A stretch of DNA of 64,000 bases from Rhizobacter sp. Root1238 (lineage in GTDB: Bacteria; Pseudomonadota; Gammaproteobacteria; Burkholderiales; Burkholderiaceae_C), in assembly GCF_001425825.1 (NCBI RefSeq), contig NZ_LMDM01000049.1, positions 193,841-257,840 on the forward strand, in the 5' to 3' direction. The notes under the pieces are model-generated. The model had not been told where the DNA came from, ran no database searches, and worked only from the letters and a program-made list of their open reading frames with translations. Below are positions 51,880-63,801 of this stretch, piece after piece. How positions within the stretch are numbered: the first letter of the stretch is position 1; every line of letters starts with the position of its first letter. The position numbers and the translations under genes are program-made.

Positions 51880-53963
51880 CAGAACGCCACGCGCGCCTGG
51901 ACGTAAGTGGTGCGTGGTGCGCCCACCATGCGGCCGGCGTTGCCGTCGACATTGCGCGTGTAGTAGCGCTTGTCGGCCAGGTTGTTGACGCCGAGTTGCA
52001 GGTCGATCGCGGTGGCGGTCGGCAGCTTCCAGCCGACCTGCGCGTTCCACAGGCGGTAGCCGGGCACGAGGCCGTTGCCGGCGTTGGCCGTTTCGGTCCA
52101 GGTGTTGGCGTTGTCGGCGTACTGCGAGGTCTGGTGCGTGCTGGACAGGTTGAACGCCCAGGCGCCCAGCACGTAGCGCGCGCCGACGGTGTCGGTGTCG
52201 CGCGAGTAGAACGGCACCTCGTTGCCGGCCGTGTCGCCCGAGGCCTGCAGCGCGCGGGTGTGCGTGTAGTTCGCGAAGACGTTCAGGCCGGCGAACGCGC
52301 TGTCCTTGTCGAAGCGGTAGTCGATGGCGGTCTCGATGCCGTCGTGCTTGGTCTCGCCCACATTCCGGAACGTGGCCGGTGTGATGAGAGGGACCTGCTG
52401 GATCTGGTTGTCGAAGCGCAGGCGGAACGCGGTCAGCTCGGCGCTCAGCGACGCACTTTTCCAGCGCGTGCCCAGCTCGAAGGTCTTCGCGACCTCCGGC
52501 TTCAGCGGGTTGGCTGCCGTCTGCGAGTTCAGCTGGATGTTCTGCACCGGGCCGAACGAGGTGTTGTAGTTGCCGAACAGCGTCCATTCGCCGGTGACCA
52601 GCCAGGCGATGTTCAGCGACGGCAGGGCCTTGTCGTTGTCGGTTTCGAAGCTCTTGCCGGCACCGTCGATCCGCGTGGAGCTGATGTGCTCGAAGCGCAC
52701 GCCCGGCGTGATGCGCCAGTCGCCGATCGCGATGCGGTCGTCGACATACACCGCATGGGCATCGGTCTCGTTGTCGAAGCGGGTCGTCGGGTTGACCGCT
52801 CCGCTCAGGATGACTTCGGTGAAGCTGTTGTCGTCGCCGCGCTCGCGGATGAACCGATAGCCCAGCGTCACGTCGTGCGCCACCGCGCCGGACAGCAGGC
52901 GCTGCGTGTAGCGCGGCTCGATCCCCAGCACGCGGTAGTTGCGCGGCTGGTGCGTCAACACGACGCCGTTGGTCAGCACGCTCGCCCGCGAACTCTCGTT
53001 GTAGTAGAGCCGCACCTCGGCTTCCTGCGTGGCCGACAGCGGGTTCAGGTACCCCAGGTCGATGCCCTTGCGCACGCCGCTCCAGTAGTCGGTCGGCCGG
53101 GTGTTCTGGAACGGGTCGGCGTCGTACTGGTCGGGCGTCAGGCCGCCGGGCGTGCGCGACGTGACGTCGTAGTACGAGACCTTGCCGTAGACCTCGGCCT
53201 TGCCGCCCAGCGGCTGGCGGAACTTGACGGCCAGGTCGTTGACCTTCTCGTCGCTGCCGGCGCGCCATTCGCTGCCGTCCAGCCCCGAATACAGCAGCGC
53301 GAGGCCGAGCCCGTTGTCGAGCTCGCGGCCGAGGAACAGGCTGTACTGCGTGTTGTGACCGCCGCCTTCGCTGAAGTCGTTGTAGCGGACGGTCGCGTCG
53401 CCGCTCAGCGTGTCGCTCGCCGGGATCGGACGGGTGTTGAAGTTGATGATGCCGCCGACGTTCTGCGGGCCGTAGCGCACCGCGCCGCCGCCGCGCACCA
53501 CGTCGACCGACTCGATGTTGTTCAGGCTCACCGGCGCGAACGACAGCTGCGGCTGGCCGTACGGCGCGACCGCGAGCGGGATGCCGTCGAGCAGCACGGT
53601 GGAGCGCGGCGAGTAGCGCCCGGTCAGCCCGCGCACGCCGACGTTCAGCGAGATCGCGCTGCCGGCGGTGCCGGAGTTCTCGGTCGCCTGAACGCCGGGG
53701 ATGCGGCGCATCGCGTCGCCGATCGACGCCGCGCCGGTCTGCTCGATCTCGCTCTTCTGCACCACGGTGCGCGCGCCGGCGAAGCTCTTCACGCTGTTCT
53801 GCAGGCCGCTGCCCAGCCAGTTGCCGCTGATCTGCACCGGTTCGAGCGTGACCTCGGGGGCGACATCGGGATCAGCGGCCTGCTGGGCATGCAATGCGGA
53901 CGGCAACGCGGCGATCGCGAGCGCAACAGCCGTCAACGGCCGGTAGAGAGACTGGACTGCCAT
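51879..53963 (-). CDS. TonB-dependent siderophore receptor
   Basis: The 694-residue outer-membrane receptor, starting at 53963 with a signal peptide (MAVQSLYRPLTAVALAIAAL, cleavage near HAQ). The plug domain (about 55-175) has IRRIPGVQA-type, LDGIPLAVAPYGQP and VRGGGAVRYGPQNVGGIINF segments. A 22-strand barrel ends in the terminal Phe (VQARVAF). The plug pattern is close to FecA-type ferric citrate/siderophore receptors. The frame is open upstream to 54158, but that part contains no signal peptide. It is operonic with the PepSY protein, and a Fur-like palindrome lies upstream. Confidence 0.93.
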   Translation of the reverse strand: MAVQSLYRPLTAVALAIAALPSALHAQQAADPDVAPEVTLEPVQISGNWLGSGLQNSVKSFAGARTVVQKSEIEQTGAASIGDAMRRIPGVQATENSGTAGSAISLNVGVRGLTGRYSPRSTVLLDGIPLAVAPYGQPQLSFAPVSLNNIESVDVVRGGGAVRYGPQNVGGIINFNTRPIPASDTLSGDATVRYNDFSEGGGHNTQYSLFLGRELDNGLGLALLYSGLDGSEWRAGSDEKVNDLAVKFRQPLGGKAEVYGKVSYYDVTSRTPGGLTPDQYDADPFQNTRPTDYWSGVRKGIDLGYLNPLSATQEAEVRLYYNESSRASVLTNGVVLTHQPRNYRVLGIEPRYTQRLLSGAVAHDVTLGYRFIRERGDDNSFTEVILSGAVNPTTRFDNETDAHAVYVDDRIAIGDWRITPGVRFEHISSTRIDGAGKSFETDNDKALPSLNIAWLVTGEWTLFGNYNTSFGPVQNIQLNSQTAANPLKPEVAKTFELGTRWKSASLSAELTAFRLRFDNQIQQVPLITPATFRNVGETKHDGIETAIDYRFDKDSAFAGLNVFANYTHTRALQASGDTAGNEVPFYSRDTDTVGARYVLGAWAFNLSSTHQTSQYADNANTWTETANAGNGLVPGYRLWNAQVGWKLPTATAIDLQLGVNNLADKRYYTRNVDGNAGRMVGAPRTTYVQARVAF

Positions 53964-54160
53964 GGGAAAAGGAACTCCGATGCCCTGTTGCGGGCACTTT
54001 GTGCTGGCTGGGCGATGCTCGGCATGGATGCGGTTCCATGCGAAGCCGCGATGGCTGGCGATTGAGGGGGCGATGGATGACGTCGGTGCGCGCATGATAA
54101 ATGGCGCCGACCCCGCGATGAGAAGGGTTCGCAATTGGCCCTTGCTGCCGGACGTCAAAA

Positions 54161-54172
54161 ATTATCGATAAT
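54161..54172. promoter_or_regulatory. Fur-like palindrome in divergent gap
   Basis: ATTATCGATAAT is a perfect 12-bp palindrome resembling half-site pairs of the Fur box (GATAATGATAATCATTATC). It lies about 200 bp before the receptor start and 29 bp before the aldo/keto reductase start. This is the only AT-rich patch in the gap 53964-54200. Confidence 0.5.
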
Positions 54173-54200
54173 CGCCATCCCACCCTGAAGGCTATTTCTC

Positions 54201-55184
54201 ATGCATTACCGCGAACTCGGCCGCACCGGCTGGAAGGTGTCGACGATCAGCTTCGGCGCCTGGGCCATCGGCGGCACCTGGGGCCAGGTGAACGACGACG
54301 AATCGATGGCCGCGCTGCACCGCGCGCTCGACCTGGGCGTCAACTTCTTCGACACCGCCGATGTCTATGGCGACGGCCACAGCGAGCGGCTGATCGCGCG
54401 GCTGCGCAAGGAGCGCAGCGAGCCGTTCTACGTCGCGACCAAGGCCGGGCGGCGGCTGAACCCGCACGTGGCCGAGGGCTACGACCGCAAGAACCTGACG
54501 GCGTTCGTCGAGCGCAGCCTGCGCAACCTCGACACCGACGCGCTCGACCTGCTGCAGCTGCACTGCCCGCCGACGCCGGTGTACTACATGCCCGAGGTGT
54601 TCGGCGTGCTCGACGACCTGGTGCGCGCCGGCAAGCTGCGCCACTACGGCGTCAGCGTCGAGAAGGTCGAAGAGGCGCTGAAGGCGATCGACTTCCCCGG
54701 CGTGCAGTCGGTGCAGATCGTCTACAACATCTTCCGGCAGCGCCCGGCCGAGCTGCTTTTCCGCGAGACGCTGGCGCGCCGCGTCGGCATCCTTGCGCGG
54801 CTGCCGCTGTCGTCGGGGCTGCTGTCGGGCGGGCTCTCGCGGCAGACGCAGTTCGCCGCCGACGACCACCGCAGCTTCAACCGCGAGGGGGCGGCGTTCG
54901 ACAAGGGCGAGACCTTCTCGGGGCTCGACTATGCGAGCGGCCTCGACGCCGTGGAGGCGCTGCGCCCGCTGGTGCCGGCCGGCCAGACGCTCGCGCAGTT
55001 CGCGCTGCGCTGGATCCTGATGCAGCAGGCGGTGACCTGCGCGATTCCAGGCGGGCGCAAGCCGGCGCAGGTCGAGGAGAACATGCGCGCGGCCGACCTG
55101 CCGGCCTTGTCAGCCGAGACGATGCAGGCCGTGGATTCGATCTACGCAACGCACGCGAAAGCCCAGGTCCATCACCGCTGGTGA
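54201..55184 (+). CDS. Aldo/keto reductase
   Basis: The 327-residue TIM-barrel oxidoreductase has the catalytic tetrad in FFDTADVYGDGHSE (Asp50, Tyr55), VATKAGRR (Lys) and LLQLHCPP (His), plus the C-terminal NADPH-binding GGRKPAQVEENM. It resembles YghZ/general-stress-type aldo/keto reductases that reduce aldehydes or sugars. It may be under the Fur-like palindrome just upstream. Its last 13 bp overlap the convergent GntR-type gene. Confidence 0.94.
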   Translation: MHYRELGRTGWKVSTISFGAWAIGGTWGQVNDDESMAALHRALDLGVNFFDTADVYGDGHSERLIARLRKERSEPFYVATKAGRRLNPHVAEGYDRKNLTAFVERSLRNLDTDALDLLQLHCPPTPVYYMPEVFGVLDDLVRAGKLRHYGVSVEKVEEALKAIDFPGVQSVQIVYNIFRQRPAELLFRETLARRVGILARLPLSSGLLSGGLSRQTQFAADDHRSFNREGAAFDKGETFSGLDYASGLDAVEALRPLVPAGQTLAQFALRWILMQQAVTCAIPGGRKPAQVEENMRAADLPALSAETMQAVDSIYATHAKAQVHHRW

Positions 55185-55840
55185 TCGGCGTTGTCCAGGT
55201 AGTCCCGCTTCGCGAGCTGCAGATGCGCCACGCACAACTCCGCCAACGCCGCGTTGTCGCGGCCCTTCAGCAGCCGGATCATCTCCAGGTGCTCCTCGGC
55301 CGCGGCTTCCGAATGGCCGGCCGCGGCGGTGCGCTGGGCCCGCACCGGCAGGCTGAGCCACATGTAGTGGCGGATCGAGCCGGTCAGGTAGGGGTTGCCG
55401 CAGCCGCCGAACAGCGTCAGGTGGAACTCGTCGTTGATGCGGTGCACCGTGCCGTGGTCGCCGGCCCGCAGCGCCGCGACGAACTGCCGCTGCAGCGCCT
55501 CGAGCGCCGACACCAGCGCGGCATCGGCCGGCAGCGGAATGCGCAGCGCCGCCTGCCGGTGCAGCAGCTCGCGCACCTCGTAGATCTGCCGCACCTCGGT
55601 GGCGGCCAGCGCGCGCACGCTGGCGCCCTTGTTCTTCTCGCGCACCACGATGCCGATGCGCTCCAGCTCGGCCAGCGCCTGGCGCACGCCGTGGCGCGTG
55701 GCGCCGAAGCGCGCCATCAGCGGGTCTTCGACCAGCCGGCTGCCGGGCGCGAGCCGGCCGAAGATGATGTCTTCGCCGAGCAGCCGCGCGACGTCCTGTG
55801 CTTCGACAGGCAGCGGCCGGGGCTCGGTGAGGCGGGTCAT
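55172..55840 (-). CDS. GntR-family regulator (FCD type)
   Basis: The 222-residue regulator has a winged helix (VARLLGEDIIFGRLAPGSRLVEDPLMARFGATRHGVRQALAELERIGIVV) and an all-helical FCD effector domain with the metal-binding pattern (INDEFHLTLF, LTGSIRHYMWL, EEHLEMIRLL). The start is placed at 55840, before the helix-turn-helix; a GTG at 55879 is possible. It is divergent from the dehydrogenase gene at 55894 and probably controls it. Confidence 0.92.
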   Translation of the reverse strand: MTRLTEPRPLPVEAQDVARLLGEDIIFGRLAPGSRLVEDPLMARFGATRHGVRQALAELERIGIVVREKNKGASVRALAATEVRQIYEVRELLHRQAALRIPLPADAALVSALEALQRQFVAALRAGDHGTVHRINDEFHLTLFGGCGNPYLTGSIRHYMWLSLPVRAQRTAAAGHSEAAAEEHLEMIRLLKGRDNAALAELCVAHLQLAKRDYLDNADHQR

Positions 55841-55893
55841 GAGCTGCGGATTCTGCCAACTCTCTTGCCAAACCCCCACAAGGAGACCATCGG

Positions 55894-56790
55894 ATGAGCA
55901 ACATCGGATTCATCGGCGCCAGCGGCCTGATGGGCCACGGCATGGCGAAGAACCTGCAGCTGAAGGGCCATGCGCTGCACCTCACGGTGCACCGAAACCG
56001 CGAGCGCGTGGCCGACCTGCTCGAGCGCGGCGCGGTGCAGGCCGATTCGCCGGCCGAACTGGCGGCGCGCTGCGATGCGGTGTTCATCTGCGTCACCGGC
56101 ACGCCGCAGGTCGAAGGGCTGTTCACCGGCGACCGCGGGCTGCTGGCGCGGCCCAAGCCGGGGCTGGTGATCATCGATTGCTCGACCAGCGAGCCGGCGT
56201 CGACCGCTGCGTTGCGCGAGCGCTGTGCCGCGCAGCAGGTGCTGCTGGTCGATGCACCGCTGGCGCGCTCGGCGGCCGATGCCGAGGCGGGCCGGTTGAC
56301 CGTGATGGTCGGTGCCGAGCAGGCGGATTTCGCGCGCATCGAGCCGTGGCTGCGCTGCTTCGCCGAGAACCTGCACCACGTCGGGCCGCCCGGCGCGGGG
56401 CATGTCGTCAAGCTGCTCTACAACTTCATGGCGCAGGCCATCTGCACGTCGACGGCCGAGGTCTTCGCGGTCGGCCGGCGCGCCGGCGTCGACCTGGGGC
56501 AGCTGGTTGCGGTGACGACGGTCGGCGCGGTCAACTCGGGGCTGTTCCAGGCGATGGCGAAGACGCTGCAGGGCGATGTGAAGGGCTTGTCGTTCGAGCT
56601 CGACAACGCGCGCAAGGACCTGCGGTACTACACGCACCTGGCCGAGAGCCTGACGGTGCCGGCGTGGCTGGGCGAGGCGGTGCACCAGTCGCTGACGCTC
56701 GCGAGCGCGCTCGGGCATGGCGCGAAGTTCGTGCCGTCGCTGGTCGAGGCGCAGGAGCAGGTCACCGGGACGAGGCTGGTGCCGCGCTGA
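55894..56790 (+). CDS. 3-Hydroxyisobutyrate dehydrogenase-family oxidoreductase
   Basis: A 298-residue beta-hydroxyacid dehydrogenase: NAD(P) loop GFIGASGLMGHGMAKNL, substrate segment DAPLARSAADAEAGRLTVMVG, and the catalytic Lys in GHVVKLLYNFM. The family oxidises beta-hydroxyacids such as 3-hydroxyisobutyrate, tartronate semialdehyde or L-threonate. Divergent from the FCD regulator. Its stop codon lies within a copy of the dispersed GAGCTTGTCGAGG repeat. Confidence 0.92.
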   Translation: MSNIGFIGASGLMGHGMAKNLQLKGHALHLTVHRNRERVADLLERGAVQADSPAELAARCDAVFICVTGTPQVEGLFTGDRGLLARPKPGLVIIDCSTSEPASTAALRERCAAQQVLLVDAPLARSAADAEAGRLTVMVGAEQADFARIEPWLRCFAENLHHVGPPGAGHVVKLLYNFMAQAICTSTAEVFAVGRRAGVDLGQLVAVTTVGAVNSGLFQAMAKTLQGDVKGLSFELDNARKDLRYYTHLAESLTVPAWLGEAVHQSLTLASALGHGAKFVPSLVEAQEQVTGTRLVPR

Positions 56791-57000
56791 GCTTGTCGAG
56801 GCCTCGGTGTGGTGCGCGCAGGCCCTTCGACAGACTCAGGGCGAACGGGTGTTTATCCGTTCGGGCTTCTCCGTTCGAGCCTCCCCGCTCGGGCTTCCCC
56901 GTTCGGGCTGAGCTTGTCGAAGCCTTGGTGTGATGCGCGCCGGCCCTTCGACGGGCTCAGGGCGAACGGGTGTTTTCTCCGTTCCGGGAACGGGTTCTTT
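56788..57000. repeat. Dispersed repeat cluster between convergent genes
   Basis: At least six partial copies of the TTCGACARGCTCAG / GTTCGGGCT family, including two long near-copies (about 56821-56850 and 56942-56973) of CCTTCGACRGRCTCAGGGCG followed by AACGGGTG. It fills the gap between the dehydrogenase and the lyase-amidohydrolase genes. Confidence 0.75.
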
Positions 57001-57001
57001 G

Positions 57002-59424
<2,423 letters not shown>

Positions 59425-59425
<1 letters not shown>

Positions 59426-60615
59426 CAGGCCTCCTTGCGCGGCAGGCGCTGGCGCACGATCTCGGCGAACCAGCGCGCGCCGATCGGCAGCAGCGCGTCG
59501 TTGAAGTCATAGCGCGCGTTGTGCAGCGGCACCGCGCCGGGGCTGTCGCCATCGCCGTTGCCGATGAAGACGAAGGCGCCGGGCAGCACGCGCAGGAAGG
59601 CGCCGAAGTCTTCCGAGATCATCATCGGCGCGACCTCGTCGTCGACGCGGTCGGCGCCCACCACCTCGGCGGCCGCGGCCACCGCGACCGGCACGCACTG
59701 CGCCCAGTTCACCGTCGGCGCGAACTCGCGCGTGTAGTCGACGCTGCAGCTTGCGCCGTGCGCGCTGCAGATGCCTTCGCACAGCTCGCGCAGGCGACGC
59801 GCGAGCAGCGCCTGCACCTCGGGCGCGTAGCTGCGCGTGTCGCCCTTGATCGTCACGTGCGTCGGCAGCGCGTTGCGGATGCCGTCGGTGATGAACTCGG
59901 TGCACGAGACGACGGCTGGCTGCCCGGGGTCGACCGAACGCGCGACGATGGTCTGCAGCGCCAGCACGATCTCGGCGCCGATCACCAGCGGGTCGACGGC
60001 CATGTGCGGCCGGGCCGCATGGCCGCCGCGGCCGGTGATGCGGATCACGAAGTCGTCTTCGCTGGCCATGATGCCGCCGACGCGGGTGGCGATGTGGCCG
60101 ACCGGCAGCCCCGGCATGTTGTGCGCGCCGTAGATCTCGTCGACCGGGAAGCGCTCGAACAGGCCGTCGGCCATCATCGCGGCTGCGCCGCGGCCGTGTT
60201 CTTCGGCGGGCTGGAAGATGAAGCGCACCGTGCCGTCGAAATCGCGCCGCTGGGCCAGCAGCTGCGCCGCGCCGAGCAGCATCGCCATGTGGCCGTCGTG
60301 CCCGCAGGCGTGCATGCAGCCGGGGTTCAGCGATGCGTGGGCGCGGCCTTCGGCGGCTTCGGTGAGGGCGAGGGCGTCCATGTCGGCCCGCAGGCCGATC
60401 GCGCCGCGGCCGCGGCCCACCGTCAGCGTGCCCACCACGCCGGTGCCGCCGATGCCGCGCTGCACGTCGAGGCCCAGCAGTTCCAACACGCGAGCGACGT
60501 GGTCGGCGGTGCGGTGCTCGTGGAAGCCGGTCTCGGGATGGCGGTGCAGGTGGTGGCGCCAGCTCTGCAGCTGGGCTTCGAACTCGGTGACTGACGTGGC
60601 GGACGGGATGGACAT
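59425..60615 (-). CDS. M20 amidohydrolase (hippurate hydrolase type)
   Basis: The 396-residue metalloenzyme has HRHPETGFHEH, LRADMDALALTE, MHACGHDGHMAMLLGAA (metal His/Asp), FQPAEEHGRGA (catalytic Glu pair) and EDFGAFLRVLPGAFVFIGNG. The family cleaves N-acyl or N-carbamoyl amino acids and hippurate. It is translationally coupled (ATGA) to the lyase-amidohydrolase fusion downstream, and together they likely degrade an N-acylated amino acid. Confidence 0.94.
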
Positions 60616-60696
60616 CGCGAGCTCCGGGCGGGGCGGATGCTGCATTGTCGACCGCGGGCTCGCCGAGAATGCGCAGCTCAACCTGACGGGACCGAG

Positions 60697-61371
60697 ATGA
60701 CCGAGATCGAGGCGCTGTACTACGGCCGGCACCGGATGACGTTTCGCATCGGCACCTACCTGGCGCTGATCCGCATGATGGGCATCGCGCACCTGGTGAC
60801 GGCGCTTTACGGGCATGCGCAGCTGGTGTCGCAGACGCAGGCCCGGCTGGCGCGCACGCGGCAGACGCTGCGCGAGCTGATCTGCCATGGCTTCGACAGC
60901 GAAGCGGGGCAGGCGGCGCTGCAGCGGCTGCGCGACGTGCACCGGCACGTGCCTGCGGATGCGAGCGACTACCGCTACGTGCTGGCCACGTTCTTCCTGG
61001 AGCCGCTGCGCTGGAACGCGCGGCATGCACGGGTGAAGGTGGATGCGCGGGAGACGGCACTGCTGCTGGGCTTCTGGCAGCGGGTGGGGCAGGAGATGGG
61101 GATCAGCGAGCTGCCGGACACGCTGCCGGCCTGGCAGCAACTGCAGCGCGACTACGAAGCGCGCTGCATGGCCCGCACGCCGGAGGGCGAGCGCCTGGCA
61201 CGCCTGTGCCTGCGCGATGTGGTGAAGCTGACCGTGCCGTTCGGCACGCGCTGGGCGTTCCGGCAGGGGATGCTGGCGACGATGGAGCCGGGGGTGCGGG
61301 AGGTGTTGGGGGTGGGGGAGGCGAGTGGATGGATGCGGGTTCTCGTCCGCTCACTATCCCGTTCTCCCTGA
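60697..61371 (+). CDS. MpaB/DUF2236-like protein (tentative)
   Basis: A 224-residue mostly helical protein. RIGTYLALIRMMGIAHLVTALYGHAQ, DASDYRYVLATFFLEPLRWNARH and KVDARETALLLGFWQRVGQEMGI follow the pattern of oxygenase MpaB/DUF2236-type proteins, but the match is loose and the protein is short for that family. The last residues (LVRSLSRSP) and stop are encoded by the first half of a dispersed repeat. Divergent from the M20 gene with an 81-bp gap. Confidence 0.6.
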   Translation: MTEIEALYYGRHRMTFRIGTYLALIRMMGIAHLVTALYGHAQLVSQTQARLARTRQTLRELICHGFDSEAGQAALQRLRDVHRHVPADASDYRYVLATFFLEPLRWNARHARVKVDARETALLLGFWQRVGQEMGISELPDTLPAWQQLQRDYEARCMARTPEGERLARLCLRDVVKLTVPFGTRWAFRQGMLATMEPGVREVLGVGEASGWMRVLVRSLSRSP

Positions 61372-61372
61372 G

Positions 61373-61460
61373 TCCCGTTTGAGCCCCGTTCTCCCGAGTC
61401 CCGTTCGCCCTGAGCAGGGACCGAGCTTGTCGAGGGCCCGTCCGTCGAAGGGGCTGCCGT
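61373..61460. repeat. Dispersed repeat after MpaB-like gene
   Basis: Contains GTTCGCCCTGAGCAGGG, GAGCTTGTCGAGGGC and CGTCGAAGGGG, preceded by degenerate CCCGTT units. Same family as the repeats at 7141, 34896 and 56788, here between co-directional genes. Confidence 0.7.
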
Positions 61461-61497
61461 TCATTTCAGCGGGAACGCCGATTGCCCGCGCCCCTGA

Positions 61498-62613
61498 ATG
61501 GACCGCCACGATCCCGATGCCCCTGACGGCCCCTCCGATGCGCCGCCACAAGGCGGCCTGACGCGCAACCGCGTCTCGGTGTTCGCGCTCGCCGCCATCA
61601 CGCTGATCGTGCTGGTGCTGTGCTGGCGCATGACCGAGCCCTTCGTGTCGGCGCTGGTGTGGGCGGTGGCGCTGGCGATCGTCGCGAACGGTTTGCACCG
61701 GCGCATTGCCCGGCGCGTGCGCCGCCCGAACCTGAGTGCCGGCCTGACGACCGCCTTGCTGGCGGCCGTGCTGCTGGTGCCCGCGGCAGCAGTCGCCCCG
61801 GTGATGGTCGACAAGGCACGCGATGGTTGGGAGCACCTGCGCTCCGACGAAGTGCGCCAACGCGTCGACGACCTGGTGCGCGACCGCCCGACGCTGGCAC
61901 GCGCCGTTGCGTGGGCCACGAAGCAGATCCCGTCGAGCGACGAGATGGCCAAGCAGCTGGCACCACGGCTGCAGGGCTTCCTGACCGGCTCGATGTGGGG
62001 CAGCGTGCAGCTGCTGGTGACCTTCTTCGCGCTGTTCTACCTGCTGCGCGACCGCGAACCGGCACTGCGCTACCTGCGCGGCATCCTGCCGCTGACGCCG
62101 CGCGAGACGAGTCGCATCTTCAATCGCGTGGCCGAGGTGGTGCGTGCCAGCGTGATCGGCACCGTGTTGATCGCGGCGCTGCAGGGGCTGCTGGGCGGGC
62201 TGATGTTCTGGTGGCTCGGGTTGCCGGCGCCGATGCTTTGGGGGCTGGTGATGTTCGTGCTGTCGATGCTGCCGGTGCTGGGCGCGGCCATCGTGTGGAT
62301 CCCGGCGGCGGGGCTTTTGCTGCTGGAGGGCAACTGGGAGAAAGCGCTGATCCTCACGCTGTGGGGGTCGGTCGTCGTCGCGCTGGTCGACAACCTGCTG
62401 TACCCGGTGCTGATCGGCCGGCAGCTGCGGCTGCACACGCTGCCGGCGTTCATCGCGATCGTCGGCGGGCTGGTCGCGTTCGGCGCGACGGGGCTGGTGA
62501 TCGGGCCGCTGGCGCTGGCGATGGGTGTGGCGTTGCTGGAGGTGTGGCGGGGGAGGCTGGGCGATCAATCGCGGCACGCCGCATCTGCCGGTGCGCCTGA
62601 CAGGCGCCGCTGA
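61498..62613 (+). CDS. AI-2E-family transporter
   Basis: The 371-residue membrane protein has eight predicted helices in the family layout: paired helices at about 27-65, a pair near 80-105, a soluble stretch (DKARDGWEHLRSDEVRQRVDDL), then helices from 175 on with the conserved GTVLIAALQGLLGGLMFWWLG and DNLLYPVLIGRQL. These permeases export small molecules or ions; despite the name, few transport autoinducer-2. The last 49 bp overlap the convergent lipase gene. Confidence 0.9.
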   Translation: MDRHDPDAPDGPSDAPPQGGLTRNRVSVFALAAITLIVLVLCWRMTEPFVSALVWAVALAIVANGLHRRIARRVRRPNLSAGLTTALLAAVLLVPAAAVAPVMVDKARDGWEHLRSDEVRQRVDDLVRDRPTLARAVAWATKQIPSSDEMAKQLAPRLQGFLTGSMWGSVQLLVTFFALFYLLRDREPALRYLRGILPLTPRETSRIFNRVAEVVRASVIGTVLIAALQGLLGGLMFWWLGLPAPMLWGLVMFVLSMLPVLGAAIVWIPAAGLLLLEGNWEKALILTLWGSVVVALVDNLLYPVLIGRQLRLHTLPAFIAIVGGLVAFGATGLVIGPLALAMGVALLEVWRGRLGDQSRHAASAGAPDRRR

Positions 62614-63761
62614 GTCCACGCCACCAGCTCCTGCGTCAACGGCGAATCCGCCGCCAGCACCGACAGGTGATCCCGTCCCGCATACCGCCGGTAGTCGATC
62701 ACCTGCCCCGCCTGGCACCGTGCCGCGACGAAGCGCGACTGCACATCGGCCGGCACCAGCGCATCGGCCAGCCCCTGCGCGACCAGCACCGGCTGCGGCC
62801 ACGGCCCGACCGGCGTGTTCTGCGCGAGCCGCTGCCCCAGCGGGCCGCTGGTGGGCGGCGCCGAGAAGATGCTGCCGCCGAGGGCCAACGCTTCGAGCGC
62901 GGTGAACCAGGCCCCGCGACCCGCAAGGCAGCGTGAGGCGATGTCGCGCGCCACCCGCGCCGGCCAGCCACGTGCGTAGGCGTCGAAGCTCACGTCGCCA
63001 TAGGTGTCGCTGTAGGCCTGCAGCAGGTACGCCGAGGTGATGCGGCCGATGGGGGTGTGCTGCGCGCCGTCGACCAGCGCCGGCAGGTCGCTGGCCGGCG
63101 CAATGGCGGCGATGCCGGCGAGCGGCACGTCGGGCGCGTAGGTGGGTGCCAGCGTGCCGGCCCACAGCGCCGCGTTGCCGCCTTGCGAATGGCCCCAGGC
63201 GACGGTGCGGCCGGACACTGCCACGCCCGCCATCTGCCGTGCGGCCCGCACCGCGTCGAGCGCCGAGCGGGCCTGGCCGGTGCCGACCAAGTAGGGGTGG
63301 ATGCCGTCGGCGCCCAGGCCCAGGTAGTCGGTGGCGACGTAGACCCAGCCCTGGGCCAGCAGCGGCTGCAGCGCGGGCACATGGGCGAACGGATCGCGGA
63401 GCAGCGACGGCGCGCAGCCGCGCACGATGCCGGTGCTGCCGTGTGCCCACGCGACGACCGGACGCGGGCCGGCGGGTGCATCGCGCGCGACCATCACGAT
63501 GGCGCTGGCGAGGGCGGGCGAGCCGTCGTCGCGCGTGGTGGCATGGAGGATGCGCCACGCGACGGCGCCTTCGGGCACGCCGCGGGTGAAGGGCTCCTGG
63601 CGCAGCAGCGTGCCGGGGCGGAAGGCGACGCGGTGGGTGGCGGAGTAGAAGGGGTCGGGGGTGGTGGGGAGGGTGAGGTACCAGGGTGCAAAGACGAGCA
63701 AGAGCGCGAGCAGCAGCGCGGTTCCCAGGGCGATCAGCAAGCGACGTGGCACATGGCGCAT
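62565..63761 (-). CDS. Secretory lipase-like alpha/beta hydrolase
   Basis: A 398-residue hydrolase with an N-terminal membrane/signal helix (RRLLIALGTALLLALLLVF) and a secretory-lipase (LIP) core: WAHGSTGIVRGCAPS, the nucleophile Ser in WGHSQGGNAALW, late Asp near QGLADALVPADV and His in AGRDHLSVL. Probably periplasmic or secreted, acting on acylglycerols or aryl esters. Overlaps the AI-2E gene end. Confidence 0.88.
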   Translation of the reverse strand: MRHVPRRLLIALGTALLLALLLVFAPWYLTLPTTPDPFYSATHRVAFRPGTLLRQEPFTRGVPEGAVAWRILHATTRDDGSPALASAIVMVARDAPAGPRPVVAWAHGSTGIVRGCAPSLLRDPFAHVPALQPLLAQGWVYVATDYLGLGADGIHPYLVGTGQARSALDAVRAARQMAGVAVSGRTVAWGHSQGGNAALWAGTLAPTYAPDVPLAGIAAIAPASDLPALVDGAQHTPIGRITSAYLLQAYSDTYGDVSFDAYARGWPARVARDIASRCLAGRGAWFTALEALALGGSIFSAPPTSGPLGQRLAQNTPVGPWPQPVLVAQGLADALVPADVQSRFVAARCQAGQVIDYRRYAGRDHLSVLAADSPLTQELVAWTQRRLSGAPADAACRD

Positions 63762-63786
63762 GAGGCCGATTCTGCTGCAGGGTGCG

Positions 63787-63795
63787 TGCTACATT
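63787..63795 (+). promoter_or_regulatory. Extended -10 promoter candidate
   Basis: TGCTACATT fits an extended -10 (TG-n-TAnnnT). Transcription would start near 63802 and give a 110-base leader before the ATG at 63912. No good -35 is visible. Confidence 0.4.
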
Positions 63796-63801
63796 GGCCG
63801 C

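Noticed and set aside
53964-54158. N-terminal 65-codon extension of the TonB receptor
   Set aside because: A clear signal peptide starts at 53963. The extension would hide it and covers the likely promoter region.
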